Positions 1-8,832 of a stretch of DNA of 45,199 bases are shown piece by piece. Location of the stretch: contig JAHPYY010000004.1 of assembly GCA_019058515.1 (NCBI GenBank), positions 1 to 45,199 of the forward strand, read 5' to 3'. The stretch's first letter is position 1. Every line of letters begins with the position of its first letter. This DNA is from Promethearchaeota archaeon. GTDB taxonomy: Archaea > Asgardarchaeota > Lokiarchaeia > Sigynarchaeales > SOKP01. The notes below the pieces were generated by a model that was not told where the DNA came from, did no database searches, and saw nothing but the letters and a program-made list of their open reading frames with translations. The position numbers were made by a program, and so were the translations under genes.

Positions 1-195
1 ATCTAAACAAGTCATGAAGGTTCCGATCCTTCTGAAGATGAGGCAACATCAATACTAATACACTGTAAGGATCCATTTGATACTTTTAAACATAAAAAGT
101 GGTGGTTTTTTTCCAGCACAAAATTAGACTTGTTATCCTTCGAGGATATTGTGTTGGAATTGGGTCGTGGTTTAGAGTTTGGACTTAATTTTTGA
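1..195 (+). pseudogene. Broken fragment of an FtsX-type permease
   Basis: Positions 1-75 match positions 5980-6054 of the large permease gene at 71 of 75 bases, in the same reading frame (shared peptides include SHEGSDPS and DEATSILIHC). The second codon is TAA where the intact gene has TAT, so the reading is interrupted. After position 75 the frame continues to a TGA at 193-195, but the sequence no longer resembles the permease. It is either the decayed end of a paralogous permease lying to the left of the window or a translocated fragment. Function is lost as far as can be seen. Confidence 0.7.
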
Positions 196-334
196 AGTTA
201 AACAGTTATCGAATCATATCGGTTTTGTCTTTTTATTGATTGCCATTTTGTCGATTTATTTTTATCGCTCCAAAGCACAAACACAATTTTTAACAATTTT
301 AAATATCATTAATTTTCTCTCATAAAGCATTTTC

Positions 335-544
335 ATGGCAGTCGAACCTAACATAAGGTTAATTGTTTATTTCTTTCCATTTCTCTTTTACTTAGGGATA
401 TTATCTTTATCCGAAATAATATATCATAGAGAGGAACATGTAGTTTTTGAGTTCCATATGTTTAAGAGAGAATATAAAATCCAAGTAAAAATTTTAGTCA
501 TATTTTATTTTTTTTTCTTATTTATTAGTATCAACTACTTTTGA
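335..544 (+). CDS. Small two-helix membrane protein or remnant of a larger one
   Basis: This is a 69-residue reading frame with hydrophobic stretches at about residues 8-27 and 50-68 separated by a charged segment. It matches no family I recognise. In the same frame, positions 203-322 encode another hydrophobic stretch (FVFLLIAILSIYFYR), which ends at a TAA at 323-325 just before this ATG. The two halves together look like one membrane protein interrupted by a stop, and the flanking DNA is debris, so a decaying gene is at least as likely as a functional small protein. Confidence 0.3.
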   Translation: MAVEPNIRLIVYFFPFLFYLGILSLSEIIYHREEHVVFEFHMFKREYKIQVKILVIFYFFFLFISINYF

Positions 545-731
545 TAAAAGAGATACTGAGAGGATAAAATCCAATAGTTAACCAATTTCACAATTAAATA
601 ATTTAGTCAAAGTTTAAAACCATCCATATATACCAAATGTTTAAAAACGGTTGAAAAGGGAAAGGATAAAGATGTGTTTATAATATTAAATCAAGCATAA
701 GAATCTAAAAAGATGAATTAGTAGCGTAAAT

Positions 732-1727
732 TTAATTATTTGGAAGCCTTATAATGAATGTTGCTCCCTTATTTCTTCCTTCTGATTCCACTAATATTTT
801 ACCAACGTGTTTTTCAATTATTTCTTTGGAAATGTATAATCCAAGTCCAGAACCTTCACTATTTAAGTTATATCCCTCATCTCTTCGCTCTATTTTACCA
901 AATTGTTTAAATAGTTGCTTTTTTTCGTTTTCAGTCAATCCAATTCCTGTATCTTTTATAACAATATCAACAAATCCATCTTTTATTTCTGATTTTACAT
1001 ATATTATACCTTTTGGAGGTGTGTTTTTTATTGCATTTGAAAGTAGATTTAAAATTACTTGTTCAAATCGAATTTTATCTAAATTTAAATTAAACTCTCC
1101 ATCGAGATCTTCCTTTAAATAAAGACCCCTTTCGTTTATTAGAAAATAAAGATCATTTACGCAATCTTTTATAGTTTTTACAATGTTTACTCTTTCTTTT
1201 TTTAACTTTAAACCACTTGACTCGATATTGTAGGCATCAAGTAAATTTTCCGTTAATAGCTTTAGTCTTTTCCCTCCTCTGTTTATTATTCTAATAAATT
1301 TCAATACATCTTCGCTCATCTCATTTCCATAGGTATTTATAAGATGCTCAGTAGAACTAAATATAGAGATTAATGGGGTTTTCAACTCGTGCGAAGTCCT
1401 CCTAACAAGGTCTGTTCGTATTCTCTGTAATTTTCTTTCTAATCTGTTATTTAAATTTATTAGGGTAGAGATTAAGATGACAATAGATATAAAACCAAAT
1501 AGTGGGCTAATTACCCAAATTGAAGTTATGTAAGAGAGAATACCAAAAAATACGGATGAGGCTCCTATGCACATTAAAAAAATCAAAATTAGATTATTAG
1601 AGGTTCTTTTTTTCTTATATTTATTAACTGCTAGCAAAAATCCAATTAAAAAAAAAGTACTAACTATTAGAGAACTAAACGCAAATTCCTCTCCAAACTC
1701 AACACCAGGTATTCTCAAATACAACAT
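732..1727 (-). CDS. Membrane sensor histidine kinase
   Basis: The 331-residue product has three hydrophobic segments in the first 90 residues (about 18-35, 45-66 and 68-92) and almost no extracytoplasmic domain. A short helical linker leads to a HisKA domain with the phosphoacceptor His113 in the H-box SHELKTPL. A HATPase_c domain follows, with N-box NLLSNAIKNTP, G1 box DTGIGL and G2 box GSGLGL, so all catalytic boxes are present. With no sensory domain outside the membrane, it probably senses through its membrane segments or an upstream partner. It lies 22 bp downstream of the receiver-domain gene (1750-2457) in the same orientation, and the pair probably forms one operon and signalling unit. 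Histidine kinase identity is secure; its signal is unknown. Confidence 0.93.
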   Translation of the reverse strand: MLYLRIPGVEFGEEFAFSSLIVSTFFLIGFLLAVNKYKKKRTSNNLILIFLMCIGASSVFFGILSYITSIWVISPLFGFISIVILISTLINLNNRLERKLQRIRTDLVRRTSHELKTPLISIFSSTEHLINTYGNEMSEDVLKFIRIINRGGKRLKLLTENLLDAYNIESSGLKLKKERVNIVKTIKDCVNDLYFLINERGLYLKEDLDGEFNLNLDKIRFEQVILNLLSNAIKNTPPKGIIYVKSEIKDGFVDIVIKDTGIGLTENEKKQLFKQFGKIERRDEGYNLNSEGSGLGLYISKEIIEKHVGKILVESEGRNKGATFIIRLPNN

Positions 1728-1749
1728 TTATTTCTCCTATTGTGTAAAT

Positions 1750-2457
1750 TCATAAATAATTAAGTAAAATATTGAATTCTGACATATTAAAAGGTTTTAA
1801 AAAATAACCATCAGCCCCAGATTCTTTTGTCTTCTTAATAACTTCTGTTTCTGGAACCGCGGTGATGTAATACACAGGTATACTTTTTAATTCTGGTTGT
1901 GCTTTTATTTTCATGCAAATTTCGTAGCCATTATAATCAGACAATATAACATCTATTAGGATAATTTTGGGCTTTGCACTATTCAATAATTCAAGAGTAT
2001 CGGCTCCTGTAGAAGTGCTCCTACAAGAATAGCCCTTTTTAATAAAAAAATCAGATATCAAATGAACTGTGGAGTCATCGTCGTCAACAATAAGTAAATC
2101 GTATTGCTCGTTTTCTACTCTATCCTTCTTAAAGATTTTGTTCATTATTTTTTCAATACTGATGCTTTTATCGTAAATTTCCTTTATTTTCAACAGAAGA
2201 TCCCAACTTAACTCGTCTTTGTATTCTTCAATTAACATCTGTGAAAATCCTTTTATTGAACTTAACTCCCCTTTTAATTCATGAACATAATTCAAAAATA
2301 AGTTCATTTCTTTTATTTTCGATCTTGATTCAATATATTCATCGACACTTATTCTAATGAGCTTTGAAAGCGTTTTAATCTCACTATTTTCGAGAAAATG
2401 ATCCCATTTTTCTTTCTTCTCTTCAGCTACCATCATGTTTATCCTTTTTGGTTTCAT
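1750..2457 (-). CDS. Receiver-domain regulator with RHH-like N-terminus and HisKA-like helix pair
   Basis: The 235-residue product has three visible parts. Residues 1-45 resemble a ribbon-helix-helix segment: a short beta-like start (KRINMMV), then two helices with SKLIRISVDEYIE. Residues 52-110 look like a HisKA dimerisation hairpin with HELKGELSSIKGF; His59 sits where a kinase H-box histidine would be, but the usual Thr-Pro is missing and no ATPase domain follows. Residues 119-235 are a complete receiver domain with the acidic pocket VDDDDS, phosphoacceptor Asp169 in LIDVIL and the conserved lysine in FLKPF. It is probably the cognate partner of the downstream kinase and may bind DNA through the RHH-like part (inference). 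It starts at ATG 2457 and faces the AT-rich spacer before the ABC exporter operon. Confidence 0.85.
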   Translation of the reverse strand: MKPKRINMMVAEEKKEKWDHFLENSEIKTLSKLIRISVDEYIESRSKIKEMNLFLNYVHELKGELSSIKGFSQMLIEEYKDELSWDLLLKIKEIYDKSISIEKIMNKIFKKDRVENEQYDLLIVDDDDSTVHLISDFFIKKGYSCRSTSTGADTLELLNSAKPKIILIDVILSDYNGYEICMKIKAQPELKSIPVYYITAVPETEVIKKTKESGADGYFLKPFNMSEFNILLNYL

Positions 2458-2925
2458 AGATGCTTACACCAAAATTATTGAGTAAAAGTTGAAATTAATT
2501 TTAATGCTAAAAATTATTTCTATATATATAATAATGTAGACCCTTTTTAAATATCTAATGATTTATACATAAAGATCTGAAATAAAAATTATCTATTTAT
2601 GTACCGATTTAACAATTAATTATTAAATTTATGTATATAATCGAGATTGGATTATATCTACATATATTTTATTAATCAATTTTTTCATATTAATTGTATA
2701 AAAATTGGACTCCCTTTTTTTTTTATTTTAATTTTATTTTTTATTCATCAATATAAATAAGTATGAAGAATATACATAAAAAATGTTGAAATATATTGGT
2801 TAATACATAAACTTATTAACCAATTCTTTTTTTTATTCATCATACTAAATAAAATTGAATAAAAATCAAAAGAGTTTATTATCGATACATAATAATACAA
2901 ATTTCGAATTTAAAGCTGTGTAAAT
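2458..2925. promoter_or_regulatory. Divergent AT-rich regulatory spacer
   Basis: This 468-bp spacer separates the two-component pair (leftward) from the ABC exporter operon (rightward). It has no convincing gene. It contains long T-runs at about 2710-2725 and 2826-2836, the inverted repeat listed separately, and a direct repeat of about 22 bp (TTTTTTATTCATCA followed by a TAAATAA-like end) at about 2738-2760 and 2827-2850, flanking the inverted repeat. Several TATA-like stretches make the exact promoters ambiguous. Confidence 0.5.
2795..2824. repeat. Inverted repeat, 11-bp perfect arms, upstream of the exporter operon
   Basis: The left arm ATTGGTTAATA (2795-2805) and right arm TATTAACCAAT (2814-2824) are perfectly complementary around an 8-bp spacer. 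The element ends about 100 bp before the permease start and is followed by a T-run. It could be an operator for the exporter operon or a terminator-like hairpin. The flanking direct repeats favour a protein-binding site. Confidence 0.5.
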
Positions 2926-5900
2926 ATGGGTGTAATCTTAAAAATTGCGTTGAGGAACATGAGAAGGAGAATGTCTCGGTATATCTTAACTATGATTACT
3001 TTAATAATAGGAGTAGCCCTATTTGGAGGCATTTTAATTGCTTCTGACTCGTTTGAGGTAATGTTCATAAATAGTATGGAAAGTCAAATGGGTAGCGCAG
3101 ATATTCTTATCCGATACGACGATTCTAGCGATGGTTGGTTTAATTCCAGCGATTTAGACAGCCTTACTGAAAATATTGATGATATTGAATCCATTGCTTA
3201 TAGAATCTCAGGTTTTTACGTATTTGTAAGTGGAACTGATAACGGAAATCAGATTGAAAATAGTACTAGAACTGCTGTTTATGGAAATGACTACGAAACC
3301 GAAGCAGAAAAATCGATTGGTGGAGATCCTTATATATTGGATACAATAATAGAAGGGAACTCTATTGAAGAGCTTTTAGATTATAAAGATAAAGAAACAA
3401 ATGACAGAGTAATTGTAATTACGGAATCATTGAAGATTGTATTAGGAAATAATTTTTCTGCTGGTGACCATATTTGGATATTACCAGAGGAAGGCGAAGA
3501 TACGATTGATGCTGATTTAGAGGATACTGGTACTTGGCTTGAATACACAGTAACGGCGATAGTTAGAGATCTCGCTGAAGCAAAGGATTTTGAACCTGAC
3601 ACGCCTTCAGAAGTAATTTCACCATCTCAAGGATTTTGCCTATGGACAAATATCAATAATACTCACGAGCTCGTCGATGGTATAAATAGTCAGGAGGGTA
3701 ATTATACCCTAGCGGCTATAGATGTGAATGATATCAATAACATTGCCAGTATTATTGAAAGTTTTGAAGATGAAACTAATGATGCGAATTGGGTTGTAAG
3801 TGACCTCAAATCTGAAAATATTGAGAATGTCAATGATTCATCAGCTCTTATGACTACAATGTTGTTGATGTTTGGAATGATCTCTCTAATATTAGCAATA
3901 GTATTAATTATGAACATCTTCAATATAATAAGAAGAGAACAGGAATATGAAACTGGGATGTTTCAGGCGATTGGAGCGTCTAAGTTTGAAGCGTTTAGAA
4001 TGTTTTTAACGCAAGGAATTATAATGGGCGTTACAGGGGGCATTATAGGAACCGTGTGTTCATTTTTATTTTCTTATTTTGTTTTTGGGATAGCAATGAA
4101 TTCTATGCTAGATCTAATAAGTGGTATAAGCGAAGTGGATGCTGGACCAATGATGGGATTTGGAGCAGCTGATTTCGAAATAGTTCTTAATCCTGGAACT
4201 TTATTGATTACTTTCATGGTAGGAGTACTTTCGTGTACCATAGCAGCTATTTATCCTAGTTGGCAGGCAAGTCGCAAGCCTATAATTCAATGTCTTAATC
4301 CTTTTTCTCGAAAAGTAAAGCAGAAAAAAATCCAAACCAAAAAGAGGATAATTTACTTCATTTCTGGCGTTTCATTGATACTTATTGGAGTATTCCAACT
4401 ATTTGGAGGAACGAGTAATCTAAACATTGCTGAAGGTAATTCTGAGGGATTTGGTCCTCCTTCCGATATAACATCAATAATAATGGGTCCAATGATGATT
4501 TTGCTAGGGATAATTATAATAACGGCTCTATTCATAAGTCCACTCGTACATCTTGTCGTAGGAATTTTCTCACCATATTTAAGACAAACAAGATTACTAA
4601 CGAAAAGAAATACGCTAAGACATCGTAAAAGAACGGTTCTCACTTTTTCAATGATTGCCCTTACAATTAGTTCGCTTGTAGGACTCAGTATAATGATAAG
4701 CTCAATTAATGAAGGTTTCAATTCTTCTATAGATGGTATTATGGGAAGTGATATAAGAATTATGACCTTTAATACCCCTGCGGATTTAGGAAATGAACTT
4801 AGGAATCTTGAGATGATAGAAAACACAATGGGAGTAAATAGTGCGAATATCTTAATAAAAAACGATAGTAAATGGATAGGGCACACATTACTCGAAGAAA
4901 ATTGGACTATTTCTATTAGTGCTAATGTCATTAATACGACCGTCATGAAAGATCATATGAATGATATTGAGATTATAAGCCCGACTGTGATGAGCGTTGA
5001 TGATATGTACGGTGAGCTTTCTAAAAACTATACTACGATAATTACCAGAGATCTTGCAAATGATTTTAACTTAGAAATTAATGATGTTATAGCAGCAAAT
5101 TTCACTTTAGGAATAGAATACGCAAATCTGAGTGCAACTCTTGAAGGTGAGACATTTGAAGCTAGAGAATCAACCTTTATAAAAGATTTGACCGTTATAG
5201 CAATCGTAGAAAGCGTCCCTGGATTTGAGGCTATGATGGCCATGGGAGGGCAATCCCGAACATCTTACGATCTTTTTATCTCTTGGGCTTCGTATAACAC
5301 AATCACGATTAACAATTTACCGGGTGGTTCAACTGATATCATTTTAAGGCAACAGGCTGATACCGGAGACGAAAATCTTGATAAATTTCTTCCAGAATGG
5401 TTTGATCTATCTGAAGTCGCGCCAGTAATAGAAAATGTGAGTGGAATTGAACATTATACTTCTAGAATGGACTATTCTATGTATACTCAAGTTGGGGAGA
5501 ATTTAAATGCGACTTCGGTTGTAGGAATTAGAAATGAAACCTACAATAATTTTACTTCGGATACAGAATTCGGCAGTAATAAAATAATCGAAAAGAACGA
5601 ATCGTACCACGGATCCACCATGGAGGAGCTTTTAAGTACGTCAGATAATGTGTGCGTTGTCCATCAATCTTTCGTCGATTATCAAATTGAGAATGGTAAT
5701 GAGGATTTTGGTATTGGCTCAACCATTTCAATTTTTAGCGATAAGACGGAAACTATTACAGTACCAGTTGGTGTCGACGACTCAACTTTTCCACCAACCA
5801 TTATTTACGAGACGTATAAAATACCAGTAATAGTAAATTTTACTGTAATTGGTATATTAGAGGATCCAAAATCCTATTCAACAGAAAGATATTTCTGGAT

Positions 5901-6720
5901 TGCGGGTTATGAAATCGGTGCTGATGTTTCAGGTACAGAGTATGCAATATATATAAATAACGAAAAAGCTAAAGAGTTAATCTATACAAGTCATGAAGGT
6001 TCCGATCCTTCTCAAGATGAGGCAACATCAATATTAATACACTGTGAGGATCCAAATGATATTAAAGATATTTCAGAAATCCTTGAAGATGATTTGGAAA
6101 ACACTGTTGGGGGTAATTGGACCGTTGTAGATCTTAAAACTAATACTCTAGAGAGGAGATTGTCAGCATCTCAATGGTATATTTGGCTGGAAGAAGGACA
6201 AGATGACGAAGAAGCTGTCAAAACTATATCAACATTTATAGAATCTGAGGGATATATTGTAATGTTTGCTTTCACTAAATCTTTTATTTCAAGTACTTTT
6301 AGCGGCATGATTGATCTTATGTCGTATATTATGTCTGGATTACTGGTGTTTGCTATAGTAATTGCGATGATTGGACTTGTTCTTCATTGCCTAATCTCTA
6401 CAATGGCTCGGAGGAGAGAAATCGGAATGTTAAGATCGATTGGACTTACTAAAAGCGGTGTTATTAGGACAATTTCAGGAGAAACAATTGTTATTGCATT
6501 TCTAGGGGTATTTCTCGGATTACTTGCAGGAATAATCCAAGGGTTACTTATGGTGTTGTCTGGTCCTGATACGGGATTTATTACATTTAAATTAAGCATT
6601 CCTTGGACTACAATAGGCATAATACTGTTAATAACGACAATTACTGCAATATTGGGCTCGCTATATCCCTCCAGATGGGCAGCTAATCTAAATATAATTA
6701 ATGCAATAAGAACTCGTTAA
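2926..6720 (+). CDS. Large FtsX/MacB-type ABC transporter permease
   Basis: The 1264-residue product is a double-length MacB/FtsX permease. A first transmembrane helix lies at about residues 18-40, followed by a MacB-type outer domain (about 41-300). Next comes a first FtsX block of three helices (about 305-455), which includes the post-helix motif EYETGMFQAIGAS. Further helices lie at about 475-495, 515-550 and 565-590. A second, larger outer domain (590-1120) precedes a final FtsX block (about 1126-1264) with RREIGMLRSIGLT. This duplicated layout is that of lipoprotein-type or substrate-export permeases of the LolCE/MacB class. The two ATPase genes directly downstream complete the transporter. 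Substrate is unknown. A fragment of a near-identical gene lies at 1-75. Confidence 0.92.
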   Translation: MGVILKIALRNMRRRMSRYILTMITLIIGVALFGGILIASDSFEVMFINSMESQMGSADILIRYDDSSDGWFNSSDLDSLTENIDDIESIAYRISGFYVFVSGTDNGNQIENSTRTAVYGNDYETEAEKSIGGDPYILDTIIEGNSIEELLDYKDKETNDRVIVITESLKIVLGNNFSAGDHIWILPEEGEDTIDADLEDTGTWLEYTVTAIVRDLAEAKDFEPDTPSEVISPSQGFCLWTNINNTHELVDGINSQEGNYTLAAIDVNDINNIASIIESFEDETNDANWVVSDLKSENIENVNDSSALMTTMLLMFGMISLILAIVLIMNIFNIIRREQEYETGMFQAIGASKFEAFRMFLTQGIIMGVTGGIIGTVCSFLFSYFVFGIAMNSMLDLISGISEVDAGPMMGFGAADFEIVLNPGTLLITFMVGVLSCTIAAIYPSWQASRKPIIQCLNPFSRKVKQKKIQTKKRIIYFISGVSLILIGVFQLFGGTSNLNIAEGNSEGFGPPSDITSIIMGPMMILLGIIIITALFISPLVHLVVGIFSPYLRQTRLLTKRNTLRHRKRTVLTFSMIALTISSLVGLSIMISSINEGFNSSIDGIMGSDIRIMTFNTPADLGNELRNLEMIENTMGVNSANILIKNDSKWIGHTLLEENWTISISANVINTTVMKDHMNDIEIISPTVMSVDDMYGELSKNYTTIITRDLANDFNLEINDVIAANFTLGIEYANLSATLEGETFEARESTFIKDLTVIAIVESVPGFEAMMAMGGQSRTSYDLFISWASYNTITINNLPGGSTDIILRQQADTGDENLDKFLPEWFDLSEVAPVIENVSGIEHYTSRMDYSMYTQVGENLNATSVVGIRNETYNNFTSDTEFGSNKIIEKNESYHGSTMEELLSTSDNVCVVHQSFVDYQIENGNEDFGIGSTISIFSDKTETITVPVGVDDSTFPPTIIYETYKIPVIVNFTVIGILEDPKSYSTERYFWIAGYEIGADVSGTEYAIYINNEKAKELIYTSHEGSDPSQDEATSILIHCEDPNDIKDISEILEDDLENTVGGNWTVVDLKTNTLERRLSASQWYIWLEEGQDDEEAVKTISTFIESEGYIVMFAFTKSFISSTFSGMIDLMSYIMSGLLVFAIVIAMIGLVLHCLISTMARRREIGMLRSIGLTKSGVIRTISGETIVIAFLGVFLGLLAGIIQGLLMVLSGPDTGFITFKLSIPWTTIGIILLITTITAILGSLYPSRWAANLNIINAIRTR

Positions 6721-6773
6721 TCGAGAATAATGTTTTATTTTTTTTAAAAATAAAGGAAGTGAAAAAAACAACA

Positions 6774-7589
6774 ATGAGTAAAGCAGAAGTAAATATTAAC
6801 GAAAATAAAAATGAAAAATGTAATTTTAAATCAAAAAAGCGTATTAATCAATTTTATAATATAGACTCTGATATTGTCCTCGATGTCAGAAATCTTACAA
6901 AAATCTATAAATCAAACGGTCTTAAGGTAGAAGCTCTCAAAAAAATAAATTTCAAAGTTAAAAAGGGCGAAATTATTGCCGTGATTGGACCTTCTGGTTC
7001 GGGTAAAACGACATTAATTAATTGTATTGGAGCTCTCGATTTTCCAACATCAGGAAAAATAATTTATAATATTGATGGTAAAGGAACTGGTCGAGACATA
7101 GCTATAATGAACTACAAGGAACATAAAGATATGAGATTGAGAAAAATTGGTTTAATTTTTCAGTTTTATAACCTATTTCCAATTCTATCAGCATTTGAAA
7201 ATGTTGAACTGCCAATGATAATTGCGAAAAAAGATGTAGAAGAAAGAAAGAATAAGGTCATAGAGCTTCTTAAAATGGTAGGTTTGGGAGATAGAATGCA
7301 CCACCTTCCGTCTCAACTCTCTGGAGGAGAAATGCAGAGAGTTGCTATTGCTCGTTCATTAAGTAATGATGCTTCTCTTATAATTGCCGACGAACCGACT
7401 GGTGAACTCGATACAGAAACCTCAAAACAAATAATCACAATTTTTCTTAAATTGCGAGAAGAAGGTCAGTCAATCCTTATGGTAACACATAATTTGAGAG
7501 TAGCAGAGACGGCAGATAGAATATTAACCTTGACTGATGGAAGTTTAACAAGCGAAAGAGAAGGTGGAAAATCAATTGAATACATTTAG
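6774..7589 (+). CDS. LolD/MacB-type ABC transporter ATPase (first)
   Basis: This is the ATPase partner of the preceding permease. It has Walker A GPSGSGKTT, a Q-loop in FQFYNLF, signature LSGGEMQR, Walker B LIIADEPTGELD and an H-loop in MVTHN, all typical of the MacB/LolD class. The first 35 residues or so are a lysine/asparagine-rich extension before the ATPase fold. I place the start at ATG 6774. A GTG at 6759 is also in frame, but it overlaps the purine-rich ribosome-binding sequence AAAGGAAG (6752-6759) and is less likely. It follows the permease by about 50 bp and precedes the second ATPase by 27 bp, so the three genes form an operon. Having two non-identical ATPases suggests a heterodimeric nucleotide-binding pair (inference). 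Confidence 0.92.
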   Translation: MSKAEVNINENKNEKCNFKSKKRINQFYNIDSDIVLDVRNLTKIYKSNGLKVEALKKINFKVKKGEIIAVIGPSGSGKTTLINCIGALDFPTSGKIIYNIDGKGTGRDIAIMNYKEHKDMRLRKIGLIFQFYNLFPILSAFENVELPMIIAKKDVEERKNKVIELLKMVGLGDRMHHLPSQLSGGEMQRVAIARSLSNDASLIIADEPTGELDTETSKQIITIFLKLREEGQSILMVTHNLRVAETADRILTLTDGSLTSEREGGKSIEYI

Positions 7590-7616
7590 TATACTTAAAA
7601 TTAGAGGTTAAGTAAG

Positions 7617-8354
7617 ATGAAATCAAAAATCACTGTAAATAAGATAAGGTTAAACAAAGATATAGACGATTTACTCCCTCTTAATGCAATGATTCAAGCT
7701 GTTAAGGTGAGTAAATTCTATACAATGGGAGAAATTCAAATACGAGCTCTTGATGATATTAGTTTAACGATTGAAAAGGGAGAGTTTTTATCTATTATGG
7801 GACCATCTGGATCGGGTAAAACAACTCTTCTTAATATGGTGGGCGCTCTCGATAATCCGACAAGCGGCGCTATTTTTGTAAATGGAATCAATGTAGCACA
7901 TATGAGCGATAATCAAAGAACTAACCTTAGATTGAGAAATATAGGTTTTATTTTTCAATTTTTTAATTTGGTACCTGTTCTAACAGCGTTTGAAAACGTC
8001 GAACTTCCGCTCGTGTTTGCGAAAGTTCCAAAAAAAGAGAGGATAGAAAAAGTTACTAAATTTTTAGAACTTGTAGGGCTTGGTGAAAGAATGGATCACG
8101 TACCAGACGAACTTTCAGGAGGTGAACAGCAAAGAGTAGCAATTGCACGGTCGTTATGTAATGAACCCGCTCTCCTTATTGCCGATGAACCGACTGGTGA
8201 ACTTGATACAAAAACGGGAAAGGATATTGTAAATATCCTGCGAGATCTAAATAAGGAACTTAAGCAAACTGTATTAATGGTGACTCATGATCCTGAAATT
8301 GGAAACTTAGCTGAAAGAATTTTACGAATGAGAGATGGTAAAATCGTAGAATGA
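7617..8354 (+). CDS. LolD/MacB-type ABC transporter ATPase (second)
   Basis: The 245-residue ATPase closely resembles its upstream neighbour. Walker A is GPSGSGKTT, the Q-loop is FQFFNLV, the signature is LSGGEQQR, Walker B is LLIADEPTGELD and the H-loop is MVTHD. A short extension of about 25 residues precedes the fold. All catalytic motifs are intact. It is the last gene of the exporter operon; the reading frame ends at 8354 and is followed by gene debris. It probably pairs with the first ATPase to energise the double-length permease. Confidence 0.93.
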   Translation: MKSKITVNKIRLNKDIDDLLPLNAMIQAVKVSKFYTMGEIQIRALDDISLTIEKGEFLSIMGPSGSGKTTLLNMVGALDNPTSGAIFVNGINVAHMSDNQRTNLRLRNIGFIFQFFNLVPVLTAFENVELPLVFAKVPKKERIEKVTKFLELVGLGERMDHVPDELSGGEQQRVAIARSLCNEPALLIADEPTGELDTKTGKDIVNILRDLNKELKQTVLMVTHDPEIGNLAERILRMRDGKIVE

Positions 8355-8630
8355 CCCTAAAAAGTTCAATTCCTTATTTCTTTTGACTCTATATGAACTC
8401 TCATCCTAAAGAATAATTAGGATATATCTTATTTTATGAAGTAGAATTTTTCGTTGAAGCATATAATAAAACTTCAAGTGGATCTTTAGCTCAAATATAC
8501 GACATGCGTTTAAGGTTCCCTCAAACAATCCAGTTCTTAATATTGAATTGGTTATTCCTCCAAAATTAGAATAATAAAAATTGAAAGTTTGGATTTTTAA
8601 AATAAAAATAATAAACGCTGGTTTTAATTT
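8355..8630. other. Intergenic stretch without a recognisable gene
   Basis: No supported gene is visible. Short open stretches around 8450-8575 read as peptide-like sequence (for example SGSLAQIYDMRLR in one frame and NIELVIPPKLE in another), which suggests decayed coding DNA, but I could not assign a family. Confidence 0.35.
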
Positions 8631-8746
8631 ATTTTAAAAGGGAGATCCTCTTCAGGTTTTCGAGAAAGATGTTTAGGACCATAGTAGACAACCACTATAA
8701 TAAGATATATCCCGAGCATTATACTTACTCCAATATAGAAGATCAT
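8631..8746 (-). pseudogene. 3' fragment of a CPBP-protease gene
   Basis: Positions 8631-8746 match positions 12319-12434, the 3' end of the CPBP protease gene in this window, at about 108 of 116 bases. The encoded peptide (IFYIGVSIMLGIYLIIVVVYYG, then KHLSRKPEEDLPFK) is nearly the same as that protein's C-terminus. Only the last transmembrane helix and tail are present; the catalytic motifs are absent. The match ends two bases before the cbiP-like fragment begins. Confidence 0.85.
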
Positions 8747-8748
8747 AT

Positions 8749-8832
8749 TTTGACGATTTTGATCCTTTGAAGATTGAACCCGATATAAGTCTAAGATATG
8801 TAGATAAAACTCTCGATATCCAAGAAAAATGA
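8749..8832 (+). pseudogene. Internal fragment of a cobyric acid synthase gene
   Basis: Positions 8749-8820 match positions 25261-25332 inside the cbiP gene of this window at about 63 of 72 bases. The frame is kept (FDDFDPLKIEPDISLRYVD against FDDFDLIKIEPDISLRYVD) and ends at a TGA at 8830-8832. Many differences are synonymous, so the copy derives from a coding sequence, possibly a paralogous or related-strain cbiP. It abuts the CPBP fragment on the left and the methyltransferase fragment on the right. Confidence 0.8.

Noticed and set aside
754..1122. Plus-strand frame of 122 codons over the histidine kinase
   Set aside because: It is a shadow of the kinase ATPase domain on the other strand.
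4353..4946. Minus-strand open frame of 197 codons inside the permease gene
   Set aside because: It is antisense to a well-supported permease whose transmembrane codons create long opposite-strand frames; it has no family match.
6759..6773. GTG start for the first exporter ATPase
   Set aside because: The codon overlaps the ribosome-binding sequence; ATG 6774 is more likely. Only five residues differ.
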